A DNA stretch of 52,277 nucleotides, from positions 1 through 52,277 of the forward strand of contig CALQSB010000023.1 of NCBI GenBank assembly GCA_943333125.1, in the 5' to 3' direction. The notes below the pieces were generated by a model. It was not told the DNA's origin and did not search any database. It saw only the letters and a list, made by a program, of their open reading frames with translations. Source of the DNA: Chitinophaga pinensis (lineage in GTDB: Bacteria > Bacteroidota > Bacteroidia > Chitinophagales > Chitinophagaceae). Position 1 is the first letter of the stretch. The number at the start of each line of letters is the position of its first letter. Made by a program: the position numbers and the translations under genes. This document shows positions 18,601-27,766 of this stretch, one piece after another.

Positions 18601-19123
18601 CTTAGTAACGGCAAAAGATAGCCTAATGCAAACTATTCAGGAAGTAGAGGCTACAGCGAATCAACAATTTCTGGATACATTCAATAAAACAAGAGAGAAT
18701 TTCCAGAAAGTATTTAAAGCTTTATTTACAGAAGAAGATACTGCCGACATGATTTTGGTTGATCCCGAAAATCTTGCAGAAACAGGAATTGATATTGTAG
18801 CTAAACCAAAAGGTAAAAGACCAAGCAGTATTGGACAGTTGAGTGGAGGAGAAAAAACATTAACAGCAACAGCATTGTTATTTGCAATTTACTTAATTAA
18901 GCCAGCACCTTTCTGTATTTTGGATGAGGTGGATGCTCCGCTTGATGATGCCAATGTGGGCAAGTTTACCAATATGATCAAACAATTCAGTGAGAACTCG
19001 CAGTTTATTATTGTTACCCATAATAAAATGACGATGAGTGCTGTGGATGTAATTTATGGAGTTACCATGCAGGAAGCTGGGGTAAGCAAGCTGGTGCCAG
19101 TGGATTTCAGAAGCTTAAATTAA
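15608..19123 (+). CDS. smc: chromosome segregation protein SMC
   Basis: SMC forms the core of bacterial condensin, with ScpA and ScpB, and organises the chromosome. The 1171-aa protein has every expected part: N-terminal Walker A GPNGCGKSNI (31-40), a long coiled-coil arm, a hinge domain (about 505-660, from GYPESVKFL), the returning coiled coil, then the ABC signature LSGGEKT (from 1078) and Walker B ILDEVD (about 1104-1109). Translation starts at a GTG (15608), since MRLKSLEIKGFKSFADKT is the conserved N-terminus. Monocistronic, with a strong terminator. scpAB are not in the window. Confidence 0.97.
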   Translation: MRLKSLEIKGFKSFADKTVLNFDAGITGVIGPNGCGKSNIIDSIRWVIGEHKISNLRSENLESLVFNGSKTRSASGLAEVSLTFENTKNLLPTEFNTVTISRKYYKSGESEYRLNDVTCRLKDIHNLFMDTGVSTDSYAIIELGMVDDIIKDKENSRRKMLEQAAGITIYKTRKKEAKLKLDAAEQDLARIEDLLFEINNQLKSLESQAKKAEKYFEIKKDYKEVSIELAKAALEGFNVTYRDLNQQQQQEVDKRIELETSISKEEAAIEQEKLSFIEKEKALQIMQHDFNEMLDKVRGKESEKSLTAQKLQHLKERKASLDEFLDKANGQQSGLEESIAFTANQIVEEQAKYSELEANLENLKLTVEEKRKVFDDQRSAIDSLRKENQTIQRNQFDAEKKVAVADTSIQNLQRSIHQFQDEKTHRIEQIKQLEEDKKQKEAELIESQTSLQQLQDQHEFTKEQIFQTQSVLENLRNNLAEENRKFDSKKNEHDLLKSLVDSLEGYPESVKFLHKNTDWNHKAPLLSDIIYVKEEYRAAVENVLDPYLNYYVVNNLEEGLQAIHLLDHNKKGKANFFLLDKFKDIAAGHQPEGTLKALDVVEIDSQYAALAQHLLGNVFIAENEEALKESNGSVILEKTGKYVKGKYSLTGGSVGLFEGKKIGRAKNLEKLVKAIESQGKIVTELKAEIQQKHNEVIAFNTQLKENAIKQTEQTINTLTNQVFALQNKVENLNHQEGIATNKLGELNTQLKFNQDSIASTRDEFEALNIALEAMQQKIYLVEQDYTSAELGYNTAVGTFNEGNLQFTRQQSKIGAIHQELEFKNNQLSDLIIQVENSKSQLNEAIANIDETATLLKVVDDTVVELMRNKDEEEKKLNQADQEYYNLRNVLTEKESALRLKQKSKEGIDHLLNEIKDRLTDLKLQLAGMKERLSVEFKVDLDAIIDEPRTTETPLEELQEKNERMRKRLENMGEVNPTAIEAYTEMKKRYEFILEQKNDLVTAKDSLMQTIQEVEATANQQFLDTFNKTRENFQKVFKALFTEEDTADMILVDPENLAETGIDIVAKPKGKRPSSIGQLSGGEKTLTATALLFAIYLIKPAPFCILDEVDAPLDDANVGKFTNMIKQFSENSQFIIVTHNKMTMSAVDVIYGVTMQEAGVSKLVPVDFRSLN

Positions 19124-19147
19124 ATCGAAAATGATTTTTAATAAATT

Positions 19148-19176
19148 AACCCTGGTTCTAAAAACCGGGGTTTTTT
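19148..19176 (+). terminator. rho-independent terminator of smc
   Basis: AACCCTGGTT (19148-19157) pairs with AACCGGGGTT (19163-19172), with one T-G wobble, a 5-nt loop and a following T-run. Confidence 0.85.
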
Positions 19177-19291
19177 ATTTCGGTCAACTTATTTCAGAAA
19201 AACTCTGGGTTTAAGGAATAGTCTTCTTTCTTAACGATATATTCAATTTCCTATAAATAACTTATCTTAGTTAACTAAAAAAATAATCCAG

Positions 19292-22003
19292 ATGATTAAA
19301 TATTTACTATCAATAAAATTCTTCATTATTTTTCTTTCATTTTCTTTTTTTTCATTTACCGCATTTGCACAGCCTCCAGTTAACGACAATTGTGGAAATG
19401 CGATAAGTTTATCTGTAAATAGCTCTTGTATTTTTTCTCAATACACCAATGATCAGGCTACAGAAATCGCCACTGATCCTACACCTTCTTGTGGAGGTAC
19501 ATTTTATGGCGGTGATGTGTGGTTTAAATTCATCGCACCAACCGGTGGAAACGTTGATATTAATACTAATATAGGTGTAGTTACTGATGGAGTGATGGCC
19601 TTATACAGTGGCACTTGTGGAGCACTTACAGAATTGGCCTGTGATGATGATGGAGGCACAAATGGTTTGATGCCTTTTATCAGCAGAACAAGTTTAACAC
19701 CAGGGGCAACCTATTACATTCGATTCTGGGAATATGGAAATGATAACAATGGAACTTTTTCAATTTGCGTGAGCTACTCCAGTATTTGTTCAAATGGAAA
19801 TCCAAGTGGATGTGGCTGCCCGACTGCTGGAGCCACAGATTGTTATCTTCTTCCTGATATTCTAGCAGGCAAAAGCACCTTAAATGCAAACAGAGGCTGG
19901 TCAGAATATGACCAATTGGTAACTGGCGTGAATAAAGGTCTGGTGAGATTAGATGTGGCTACCCCAAATATTGGATATGGCCCAATGGAAATTACTCCTA
20001 CCAATGATTATATCTGTGGCGGTGATACGCTAAGAGATTTCTTTCCTTCCGCTTCTTTTCTTTGTCCTGATGGATCTTTTCCTAAAAGATTAATTAATCA
20101 GAGGATTTATCACAAGGTTGGAAATACATTTGAATATTTATTAAGACCTGCAGGTTTTATGCAATACCATCCGGCTCATGGCCATATTCACCTCGATAGC
20201 TGGGGCCTTTATACATTGAGATTAAGAGATGCATCAATCGCAGATACTTTAAAATGGCCTATTGTAAATAGTGGCATCAAAGTAAGTTTCTGTTTGATTG
20301 ATTTAACTACATGCACAGGAGCTCTTGGGGATTGTGTTGATTTGAATGGTAATATATTAAACAACACCAACGTAAGAAATTATGGACTGGGTGGAGGTTA
20401 TAGTTGTGGTAACACGATTCAGGGAATCAGTGTTGGGAAAGTAGATATTTATGGTCAATACCTGGATGAGAGTTTTGTAAAAGTGCCGTATGAGGCTTGC
20501 AATGGAGATTACCATGTTGTAGTTCAGATTGATCCGGATAATCATTTTATGGAAATGAGTGATGATAATAACTGGCTCGAAGCTAAAACCACTCTTACGC
20601 ATCAACGCACTTCTAACACAGGGCCTTATTCTTACATCTTCAGCAATAAAGGAAATATCATCTGTAACGGCGACAGTTTGAATTTTCATGCAAATGGAGC
20701 TTCTGATTATTTATGGAGTACTGGAGCCAAATCACAAGACATAACGGTAAGGCAAGCCGGAAGATATTGGGTGAAAACAACCACTCCTTGCGGAACCGCA
20801 ACCAGCGATACTTTAGATGTTTTTACTGCAGGAGCAAGTTCATATCCATCTGATACCAGACAGGATACGGTTTGTATTGGCGGTACAGCACATTTATATG
20901 CCAGCGGTAATGCTCATTGGTTTGATGCTCCTACAGGAGGAAATTTCCTTCACGTGGGTAATGATTTCCAAACTGGAACACTTAATGTTTCTACTACTTT
21001 TTATGTAGCAGATCAGCCACCCGTTTTTGCTGATTCAATCGGCGCGTTAAACAGCAGTTTTACTCCAACAGGTAATTACACAGCAACCAGAGAAGATTAT
21101 TTAATCTTCAATGCTTTTCAACCTTTCAAACTAAAAAGAGTAACAGTAAATGCCAGTGTTGCAGGGATAAGATATTTTCAACTGAGAGATATTTACGGAA
21201 AAGTGCTTATTGAAAAAGCACTGGTACTTCAGGCTGGAATTCAGGATGTAGAACTTGGTTTTTATGTTCCATCAGGATTAAATCTTCAGTTAGGATTCAG
21301 TGTAATACAGGGTGTGCCATCAATTTATTCAAATACAACTACAAATGCCAATATTGGATATCCGTTTAAATTGAATTCGGTTTTGAATATCGTTGGCTCT
21401 TCGGCAGGTGATCAATTATATCCTTTCTTTTACAACTGGCAAGTAGAAGGTATGCCTCAAACTTGTAATGATGGATCCAGAATGCCTGTTACCGCAGTAG
21501 TTGCTCCTAACATAACGCCAAGCATTACTGGCGTGGATCCTTTATATCTTCATACAGATAACCCTGTACTTGTTGTACTGAACCCTCCAGGTGGTGTACT
21601 TACAGGAGATGGTGTTTTAGGAAATACTTTTAATCCTTCAACAGCAGGAATAGGAGTACATACGCTAACTTACACTTATTCTTTTGGCTCATGTGCAAAA
21701 CAAACTACCATTCAAACCGAAGTGAAATTTGATAGTGCCTCTATACAATACGAAACTATGGTTCAGCTTTATGGAAATCCTGGAGCTCACCCGAAATTAT
21801 ATGTAGTTTCAAATAATAATTCCAATATTGAAATCAGTATTCATAACAGTATTGGACAGTTGGTGAAGTCTGTAAAATATGGAGTTTCCCGAGGAACAAA
21901 TATGTTTGATCTGGAAATGGAAAATCTTGCAAAAGGCGTTTATATTCTTAATGTACTTTACGAATCCGGCGGACTGAATAAAGTATTTAAGGTGGTCAGA
22001 TAA
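19292..22003 (+). CDS. T9SS-exported lysyl-oxidase-like protein
   Basis: A 903-aa secreted protein. Order of parts: signal peptide (1-26, ending AFAQ); a beta-rich pre-peptidase-like domain (about 30-162, DVWFKFIAPTGG); a lysyl-oxidase-like domain (about 180-440); two Ig-like modules (about 455-575); a further beta domain; and a type IX sorting domain at the end (about 825-903, ISIHNSIGQLVKS ... LAKGVYILNVLY). In the oxidase domain, H296, H298 and H300 (HGHIH) match the copper-binding HxHxH of animal lysyl oxidases. K330 (IKVSFC) and Y387 (VDIY) align with the Lys and Tyr that form the LTQ cofactor. It could oxidise protein lysines outside the cell. Activity is inferred. Confidence 0.8.
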   Translation: MIKYLLSIKFFIIFLSFSFFSFTAFAQPPVNDNCGNAISLSVNSSCIFSQYTNDQATEIATDPTPSCGGTFYGGDVWFKFIAPTGGNVDINTNIGVVTDGVMALYSGTCGALTELACDDDGGTNGLMPFISRTSLTPGATYYIRFWEYGNDNNGTFSICVSYSSICSNGNPSGCGCPTAGATDCYLLPDILAGKSTLNANRGWSEYDQLVTGVNKGLVRLDVATPNIGYGPMEITPTNDYICGGDTLRDFFPSASFLCPDGSFPKRLINQRIYHKVGNTFEYLLRPAGFMQYHPAHGHIHLDSWGLYTLRLRDASIADTLKWPIVNSGIKVSFCLIDLTTCTGALGDCVDLNGNILNNTNVRNYGLGGGYSCGNTIQGISVGKVDIYGQYLDESFVKVPYEACNGDYHVVVQIDPDNHFMEMSDDNNWLEAKTTLTHQRTSNTGPYSYIFSNKGNIICNGDSLNFHANGASDYLWSTGAKSQDITVRQAGRYWVKTTTPCGTATSDTLDVFTAGASSYPSDTRQDTVCIGGTAHLYASGNAHWFDAPTGGNFLHVGNDFQTGTLNVSTTFYVADQPPVFADSIGALNSSFTPTGNYTATREDYLIFNAFQPFKLKRVTVNASVAGIRYFQLRDIYGKVLIEKALVLQAGIQDVELGFYVPSGLNLQLGFSVIQGVPSIYSNTTTNANIGYPFKLNSVLNIVGSSAGDQLYPFFYNWQVEGMPQTCNDGSRMPVTAVVAPNITPSITGVDPLYLHTDNPVLVVLNPPGGVLTGDGVLGNTFNPSTAGIGVHTLTYTYSFGSCAKQTTIQTEVKFDSASIQYETMVQLYGNPGAHPKLYVVSNNNSNIEISIHNSIGQLVKSVKYGVSRGTNMFDLEMENLAKGVYILNVLYESGGLNKVFKVVR

Positions 22004-22024
22004 TAATAAATAAAAATCCGGGTT

Positions 22025-22054
22025 AAAGGTTTGCAAGTTGCAGACCTTTTTTTT
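22025..22054. terminator. bidirectional terminator, convergent pair
   Basis: AAAGGTTTGC (22025-22034) pairs with GCAGACCTTT (22040-22049) with one G-T wobble and a 5-nt loop, then a long T-run. The A-rich left arm means it may also serve the convergent gene on the minus strand. Confidence 0.8.
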
Positions 22055-22055
22055 A

Positions 22056-23042
22056 TCAATAAATAAGCTTCCCTATTTTTCCTTTACCACCTGCGAAATA
22101 AACGGCATTTCCGTTTTTTGCTTTTCTGCAAGCATTAAAGCTTTCTTCAGAAATATTTCGAAAATGCATACCATCATCCTCAGTAACATCAACACCATTT
22201 AATCCACAAGTAACCCAATTTGATCTTTCAAGAAACTCTACACAACTTCTGTATCCTGATGGTGGGTGCTTAGTAGGTATCCAGGTTTTTCCTCTGTCTT
22301 TTGTAAAACAATAATTTCCTGTAATTGAATCTTTATTCAAAAAATCTCCGCCAACAATCATAAATATTTTGGGGTCTTTAATGGCAATTGAATTCGCTCC
22401 TGTACTTTCTTTTCCCTGAAGCATGGGCAGTTTAATTTTTTTATTATCGATTAATAAATTGGAATGAACTCCGCCGGAAATAGCTACCATATTGTGTTTA
22501 TCAAGAGTTCTGATATTTGTGCCACTGCTGGCAAAGAATGCTTCCCCACTATCCAAATTTGGTCTCCGTTCTAGGGTATTTGGCTTCCATGCATTATCAG
22601 TCAGTTTAGCAATGAAAGCTTTTCCTGCAATTGGATCTCCGATAACAACGCCAGAATTCTCATTTTGAAATTCCATCGCATCTAAGAACATTCCTTTGGT
22701 GGTATCTTCAAACATTATTGTCCAGGTTTCGCCTCCATTGGTGGTTTTTAAAATTCTTGCCGGACAATCAATTCCCATTATAATTGCCGTTTTTTCATCA
22801 AAGGCCTCGATGTCTCTGAAATCAGTTTTTTCGAAACCTTTTACCGTCATGAATTTCCAGGTAATGCCACTATCTATACTTTTCCCCACAATGCCATTGC
22901 TGCCACTCACCCAAACAGTTTTGTTGTCAACCACACTCAACCCTCTGAAAGATGATTTCGCTTCAGAAGAAACTATTTTTATCTGCTGTGCCTGAATGTT
23001 TGATGTGAGGAAAAAGATAATAAGGAAAGAAAGTTTGTGCAT
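22056..23042 (-). CDS. exported Ycf48-like beta-propeller protein
   Basis: A 328-aa protein with a signal peptide (1 to about 18, ending NIQAQ) and repeated propeller blades of the Ycf48/BNR type: GLSVVDNKTVWVSGSNGIVGKSIDSGITW, TTNGGETWTIMF, TKDRGKTWIPTK and VDVTEDDGMHFRNIS. The repeated DxGxTW turns are the hallmark. The related plant/cyanobacterial protein assists photosystem II assembly, which does not apply here; bacterial copies in this phylum have no settled function, although automated annotation often calls them oxidoreductases. Convergent with the lysyl-oxidase-like gene and sharing its terminator. Confidence 0.75.
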   Translation of the reverse strand: MHKLSFLIIFFLTSNIQAQQIKIVSSEAKSSFRGLSVVDNKTVWVSGSNGIVGKSIDSGITWKFMTVKGFEKTDFRDIEAFDEKTAIIMGIDCPARILKTTNGGETWTIMFEDTTKGMFLDAMEFQNENSGVVIGDPIAGKAFIAKLTDNAWKPNTLERRPNLDSGEAFFASSGTNIRTLDKHNMVAISGGVHSNLLIDNKKIKLPMLQGKESTGANSIAIKDPKIFMIVGGDFLNKDSITGNYCFTKDRGKTWIPTKHPPSGYRSCVEFLERSNWVTCGLNGVDVTEDDGMHFRNISEESFNACRKAKNGNAVYFAGGKGKIGKLIY

Positions 23043-23115
23043 TTTAATTGGTTTAATTTGAAAAGATGAGTGGCGCTAAATGGCTATAAATCTTAACAGA
23101 ACAGCATTTTTTTAT

Positions 23116-23123
23116 TACTTTTG
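23116..23123 (+). promoter_or_regulatory. predicted -7 element of hutH-hutU
   Basis: TACTTTTG fits TAnnTTTG exactly. No good -33 TTG is present at the expected spacing (TTA at 23093-23095). The leader would be about 33 nt. Confidence 0.45.
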
Positions 23124-23162
23124 ACTAAGTTAAAATTTAATGGTGAATAACCCAATTTATAA

Positions 23163-24656
23163 ATGAGCCCATCTCTATCCAAAATAGACGAAATGATAGC
23201 TGATTTGCAGCAAGCTATCCAAGTGCTAACCTCAGATCAATTATCTGTAAGCACTACTGCTGAAGAGAAAATAAATAAATGCAGGAAATATCTTGATGAT
23301 AAAATGTCGAAGTCGGATGAACTTTTCTATGGAATTAATACCGGCTTTGGGTATCTCCAGAATGTAAGAATTGATAATGATCAACTGGAAATTTTACAGG
23401 ACAATTTGATTAAATCTCATGCTTGCGGAATGGGCGATGAGGTGCCTTCTGAAATTGTAAAACTGATGTTGGCATTAAAAATTAAATCTCTTTGTTATGG
23501 TCATTCTGGGGTACAACTAAAAACAGTATCGCGTTTACTGGAAATGTATAATAACAATATTCTTCCGGTAATATATACTCAGGGTTCATTAGGCGCCTCA
23601 GGCGATCTGGCCCCACTCAGTCATTTGTGTTTACCATTAATAGGGTTGGGGGAAGTGTATTTTAAAGGAATGAAAACGCCATCATCCGAAGTCTTAAATC
23701 ATTTCAGATGGGAAATTATTCATCTGCAAAGCAAAGAAGGATTGGCTTTAATTAATGGAACACAATTCATGAGTTCTTATGGAATGCATTGCCTAATAAA
23801 GTCAGAACGTTTATTAAAATGGGCTAATATTATTGCAGCCATTAGTTTTGAAGGTTTTGATGGAGTGAGCTTTCCATTTAATGAACATATACATGAGATA
23901 CGGGCTCATTCCGGACAAGTACGTGTAGCCGCAGAAATGAGAAGCTTATTAAAAGGAAGCGAAATCGCCGTACAGAATAAATCACAAGTTCAGGATCCTT
24001 ATTCTTTCAGATGTATTCCACAGGTTCATGGCGCAACTCTCGATACTTTCAATCATGTATTGTCTGTATTTATGAGAGAAATCAATTCGGTTACCGACAA
24101 CCCCAATATTTTTCCTGATGAAGATTTAATTGTGAGTGGTGGAAACTTTCATGGTCAGCCTTTGGCCCTTTCCTTAGATTTTCTTGCCATTTCGATGAGT
24201 GAAATAGCCAACATCAGTGAAAGAAGAACTTATCAGCTGATCAGTGGTTTAAGAAACTTACCCCCGTTTTTAGTGAAAGATGCAGGATTGAATTCGGGAT
24301 TTATGATTCCACAATATACCGCCGCTGGCATTGTGAGTGAAAACAAACAATTATCTACACCAAGCAGTGTTGATTCTATTCCGTCTAGTATCAATCAGGA
24401 AGATCATGTGAGTATGGGTGCAAATGGCGCCGTTAAATGCAAACGGGTTATCGATAACGTAGAAAAAGTTTTAGCTATTGAACTACTCACAGCTGTTCAG
24501 GCTATAGAATTTAGAAGACCTCTTAAAACTTCTGAACAATTAGAAAAAATAATTGTTGCTTTCAGGAAGGAAGTGTCTTTCAATGATGCCGATAGGATAT
24601 TGCATGAGGATATGATAAAGTCGGTTGACTTTTTAAAAAATTACATTTTTGAATAA
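23163..24656 (+). CDS. hutH: histidine ammonia-lyase
   Basis: HutH removes ammonia from histidine to give urocanate, the first step of histidine use. The 497-aa protein carries the Ala-Ser-Gly triad A145-S146-G147 (GSLGASGDLAPLSH) that cyclises into the MIO cofactor. Y56 sits in FYGINTGFG and the later SVDSIPSSINQEDHVSMGANGA-type segment (split here as SSINQEDHVSMGANGA) is typical. hutU follows 18 bp downstream, so the two form an operon. The next two pathway genes, hutI and ftcD, lie 19 kb further on. Confidence 0.97.
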   Translation: MSPSLSKIDEMIADLQQAIQVLTSDQLSVSTTAEEKINKCRKYLDDKMSKSDELFYGINTGFGYLQNVRIDNDQLEILQDNLIKSHACGMGDEVPSEIVKLMLALKIKSLCYGHSGVQLKTVSRLLEMYNNNILPVIYTQGSLGASGDLAPLSHLCLPLIGLGEVYFKGMKTPSSEVLNHFRWEIIHLQSKEGLALINGTQFMSSYGMHCLIKSERLLKWANIIAAISFEGFDGVSFPFNEHIHEIRAHSGQVRVAAEMRSLLKGSEIAVQNKSQVQDPYSFRCIPQVHGATLDTFNHVLSVFMREINSVTDNPNIFPDEDLIVSGGNFHGQPLALSLDFLAISMSEIANISERRTYQLISGLRNLPPFLVKDAGLNSGFMIPQYTAAGIVSENKQLSTPSSVDSIPSSINQEDHVSMGANGAVKCKRVIDNVEKVLAIELLTAVQAIEFRRPLKTSEQLEKIIVAFRKEVSFNDADRILHEDMIKSVDFLKNYIFE

Positions 24657-24674
24657 TTAAAAATACTTTTCGAG

Positions 24675-26345
24675 ATGACATCAACAGGATATGATTACAA
24701 AAAATACAAAACGCCAACAGGAACTCAACTGAATTGCAAAGGCTGGATTCAGGAAGCGGCTTTAAGAATGTTATTGAACAATCTTGATCCGGAAGTAGCC
24801 GAAAGGCCAGAGGATTTAATTGTTTACGGTGGCCGGGGAAAAGCTGCCCGTAATATAGAATCACTCGATTTGATTATTAAAGGATTGAAAGATCTTGAAA
24901 ATGATGAAACTTTATTGATACAAAGTGGCAAACCCGTTGGTATTTTAAAAACACATAAAGATGCGCCTCGAGTTTTAATCAGCAACTCTCAGCTGGTTCC
25001 TAACTGGGCCAATTGGAAACATTTTGATGAGTTGGAAAAAAAAGGACTGATGATGTATGGGCAAATGACTGCAGGAAGCTGGATATACATTGGAAGCCAA
25101 GGAATCGTTCAGGGCACTTATGAAACTTATGGATCTGCAGCTACAAAACATTTTGGTGGCACCTTAAAAGGAACATTGAATGTTACGGCCGGGTTAGGTG
25201 GAATGGGCGGAGCTCAGCCTCTGGCGATTACCATGAATGAAGGAGTGGCATTAGTTGCGGAAGTGGAAGAATGGAGAATTGATAAAAGAATTGAAACAAG
25301 ATATTTGGATGAGAAATTTCTCAATATTGATGAAGCTATAGATAAGTCTTTACAATATAAAGCAGAAGGTAAGGCTGCCAGCATTGGTGTACTTTGCAAC
25401 GCAGTAAATCTACTTGAAAGATTAATTGAAAGAAATATTGTTCCAGATACGCTTACAGATCAAACCAGTGCTCATGATCCTTTAATTGGTTACATTCCTC
25501 ATCATTTAACTAACGAAGAAGCCAATGTTCTTCGTAAAGAAAATCCGGATGAGTATATTAATCTCAGTTACGACAGTATGCGCAAGCACGTAGAACTCAT
25601 GCTTGAATTACAGAAGATGGGGGCTATAACTTTTGATTATGGAAATAATATCCGTGCAAGAGCAAAAGAACGTGGGTTATTAAATGCTTTTGATTTCCCA
25701 GGCTTTGTGCCTGCATATATCAGGCCTTTATTTTGTGAAGGGAAAGGCCCTTTCAGATGGGCTGCGTTAAGTGGAGATCCGGATGATATCAGAGTAACAG
25801 ATGAATTGATGATGGAATTATTTCCTGAAAATACAGGCATGATTCGTTGGATGAAGATGGCGAAAGAAAAAATTGCTTTTCAGGGATTACCTGCGCGTAT
25901 CTGCTGGATTGGCCAGGGAGAAAGAGAAAAAGCAGGTTTGGCTTTTAATGAATTGGTAAGAACAGGAAAAGTAAAAGCGCCTATAGTCATTGGCCGCGAT
26001 CATTTAGATACGGGATCTGTGGCCAGCCCTAACCGTGAGACAGAAGCAATGCTAGATGGAAGTGATGCTGTTGCAGACTGGCCAATTCTAAACGCGTTGG
26101 TTAATACTGCAGGTGGAGCCAGTTGGGTATCATTACATCACGGAGGTGGAGTAGGTATGGGTTATAGTATTCATGCAGGAATGGTAATCGTTGCTGATGG
26201 AACTGATGATGCTGCTGCAAGATTAAGCCGGGTATTAAGAAACGATCCGGGTATGGGAGTTATCAGACATGCAGATGCGGGGTATGAACTTGCCATTAAA
26301 ACTGCAGAAAAATATAATCTTGATATAAAAAGTAGATTGAAATAA
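24675..26345 (+). CDS. hutU: urocanate hydratase
   Basis: HutU converts urocanate to imidazolonepropionate, with tightly bound NAD. The 556-aa length is normal. Landmarks are [18 protein letters not shown] near the N-terminus, [10 protein letters not shown], the glycine-rich [14 protein letters not shown], the catalytic-site region [15 protein letters not shown] and the C-terminal [17 protein letters not shown]. It follows hutH closely and is closed by a symmetric terminator that can also stop the convergent membrane-protein gene. Confidence 0.98.
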   Translation: MTSTGYDYKKYKTPTGTQLNCKGWIQEAALRMLLNNLDPEVAERPEDLIVYGGRGKAARNIESLDLIIKGLKDLENDETLLIQSGKPVGILKTHKDAPRVLISNSQLVPNWANWKHFDELEKKGLMMYGQMTAGSWIYIGSQGIVQGTYETYGSAATKHFGGTLKGTLNVTAGLGGMGGAQPLAITMNEGVALVAEVEEWRIDKRIETRYLDEKFLNIDEAIDKSLQYKAEGKAASIGVLCNAVNLLERLIERNIVPDTLTDQTSAHDPLIGYIPHHLTNEEANVLRKENPDEYINLSYDSMRKHVELMLELQKMGAITFDYGNNIRARAKERGLLNAFDFPGFVPAYIRPLFCEGKGPFRWAALSGDPDDIRVTDELMMELFPENTGMIRWMKMAKEKIAFQGLPARICWIGQGEREKAGLAFNELVRTGKVKAPIVIGRDHLDTGSVASPNRETEAMLDGSDAVADWPILNALVNTAGGASWVSLHHGGGVGMGYSIHAGMVIVADGTDDAAARLSRVLRNDPGMGVIRHADAGYELAIKTAEKYNLDIKSRLK

Positions 26346-26347
26346 AT

Positions 26348-26380
26348 AAAAAAAGTGTTCTAAAAAGAACACTTTTTTTT
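26348..26380. terminator. bidirectional terminator after hutU
   Basis: A-run plus AGTGTTC (stem from 26351 to 26360) pairs with GAACACT (from 26367) and an 8-T run, with a 6-nt loop. Symmetric, so it can stop transcription from both sides. Confidence 0.88.
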
Positions 26381-26426
26381 ATTTTGATATTTTGCCTCGT
26401 TCAAAAATCTTGATGCATTATTTATT

Positions 26427-27083
26427 TTAGAAATTATATCCAAAGCCGAGGTTGAAATCAAAGACTCCCATGTTTTTTTCAACACTACCATTCACCAACT
26501 TCCAAACAGGTTTCGTGTGATTATAATAAATGTTTGAAAAAAAGCAAACATTAGGATTGAAATTGTAACGAATATCTGTACCATATTGATACACGAAAGC
26601 ATCAGACCATTTTTCATTAGATATTACACCGCTATCCGATTTGATTACAGGTGCATTAGCAGAAGCTACTCCAGCCAGAAATTTAAAATCGAGTAACACT
26701 TTCTTAGATAGATTAACGGTAGCCATTGGGCCTAATAAAACTCCCCAATATTGATAGTGGTCGGCCTTGGCATTTGTAAAATCAGGTAATTTTTTTAGTT
26801 CATCAATGTTAAGTACGTGTTGAGCATAAATTACAGAACTTGCTAGCCCAAAATGCTTTTCAAGCTGATAAGCAAAATTCAAATTTAAATTAAATCCAAA
26901 TTTTGCAAAACCAGACTCCTGATGATTTAGATTCATTAAGCCATATTGTCCTACTGGAAACGATGGGCCGGCTGTTAATGCAATTACAAACTTTTTAGAA
27001 ACTTCATCTTTAGAAACTTCCTGAGAAAAACTACTAAGACCAATAAGAATTAATAGTTGAATGATAGCTAATTTTTTTTTCAT
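26427..27083 (-). CDS. outer-membrane beta-barrel protein
   Basis: A 218-aa exported protein. The start at 27083 gives MKKKLAIIQLLILIGLSSFS, a normal signal peptide cleaved near FSQE; the frame is open to 27143 but the extra 20 residues would bury the signal. The rest alternates polar and aromatic residues in short strands (FVIALTAGPSFPVGQYG, GFNLNLNFAYQLEKHFGLASSVIYAQ) and ends with the terminal aromatic strand FDFNLGFGYNF, which is the outer-membrane insertion signal. Size suits an 8-strand barrel of the OmpA/OmpX-like type. Function is unknown. Confidence 0.8.
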   Translation of the reverse strand: MKKKLAIIQLLILIGLSSFSQEVSKDEVSKKFVIALTAGPSFPVGQYGLMNLNHQESGFAKFGFNLNLNFAYQLEKHFGLASSVIYAQHVLNIDELKKLPDFTNAKADHYQYWGVLLGPMATVNLSKKVLLDFKFLAGVASANAPVIKSDSGVISNEKWSDAFVYQYGTDIRYNFNPNVCFFSNIYYNHTKPVWKLVNGSVEKNMGVFDFNLGFGYNF

Positions 27084-27140
27084 TTTATTTGTTTTAATAG
27101 TGTGTGAATAATTTACTGGTGTAAAACTAAAATGATTTAA

Positions 27141-27148
27141 CAAATTTA
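27141..27148 (-). promoter_or_regulatory. predicted -7 element of the beta-barrel gene
   Basis: CAAATTTA on the plus strand reads TAAATTTG on the minus strand, an exact TAnnTTTG match, giving a leader of about 50 nt. No convincing -33 TTG. Confidence 0.45.
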
Positions 27149-27312
27149 TAAATGACGGTTATTTTATTTTTTATTGACTCACATCAGTTACTTGAAATAT
27201 CATCTTTTGGGTGATGCGAGTCATTAAAATAATACATCTAAATCATTTTACAGAGAAGCGTAAACGATAATCTTTGTGTAGTTGATAATTCAATTACTAT
27301 AACTTATAATTT

Positions 27313-27693
27313 ATGACTTACCTCAATTCTTACTATCTCGTAGACAAGCAAAAGCAATTAATGAGAATGGTAAATTTTTACGAAAAACAAATAGATGTAT
27401 TGGATAAAATGCTTGAAGAATTTACACACAAGCATAATACTTTAAATGAAGAAAAAGAAAGTAATTATTTCCATGAAAGATTTGTAGAAAAACAAAATTT
27501 AATAAATGAATTGAAACATGATTTAAATGTCAATAATTTTTTGTTAACCAGAGATTTGGCTCAAAATCAAGGAAAAATGTCGGATGTGTATGTAACCGAA
27601 AATAAGCACATAGAAGAGAATGTGGTAAGTTTTGAAAAAGATGTAAATGAATTAAGCAAAGATTTTAAGTTGTATATACTGGATAAAATATAA
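27313..27693 (+). CDS. small coiled-coil protein, function unknown
   Basis: A 126-aa soluble protein without signal peptide or membrane segment. It is charged and largely helical, with heptad-like runs: KQLMRMVNFYEKQIDVLDKMLEEF and VVSFEKDVNELSKDFKLYILDKI. I do not recognise the family. It is a single gene followed by a strong symmetric terminator. It lies in the 230-bp-spaced gap downstream of the divergent beta-barrel gene, so a link to that gene is possible but not supported further. Confidence 0.65.
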   Translation: MTYLNSYYLVDKQKQLMRMVNFYEKQIDVLDKMLEEFTHKHNTLNEEKESNYFHERFVEKQNLINELKHDLNVNNFLLTRDLAQNQGKMSDVYVTENKHIEENVVSFEKDVNELSKDFKLYILDKI

Positions 27694-27716
27694 AAAAATT
27701 ACACCCCCGAAAACTA

Positions 27717-27750
27717 AAATAGTCGTCTTTAAAAAGACGACTATTTATTT
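27717..27750. terminator. bidirectional terminator
   Basis: AAATAGTCGTCTTT (27717-27730) is perfectly complementary to AAAGACGACTATTT (27733-27746); a T-rich tail follows. It lies between convergent genes and can serve both. Confidence 0.88.
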
Positions 27751-27766
27751 TATCAGCCAAAATTAT

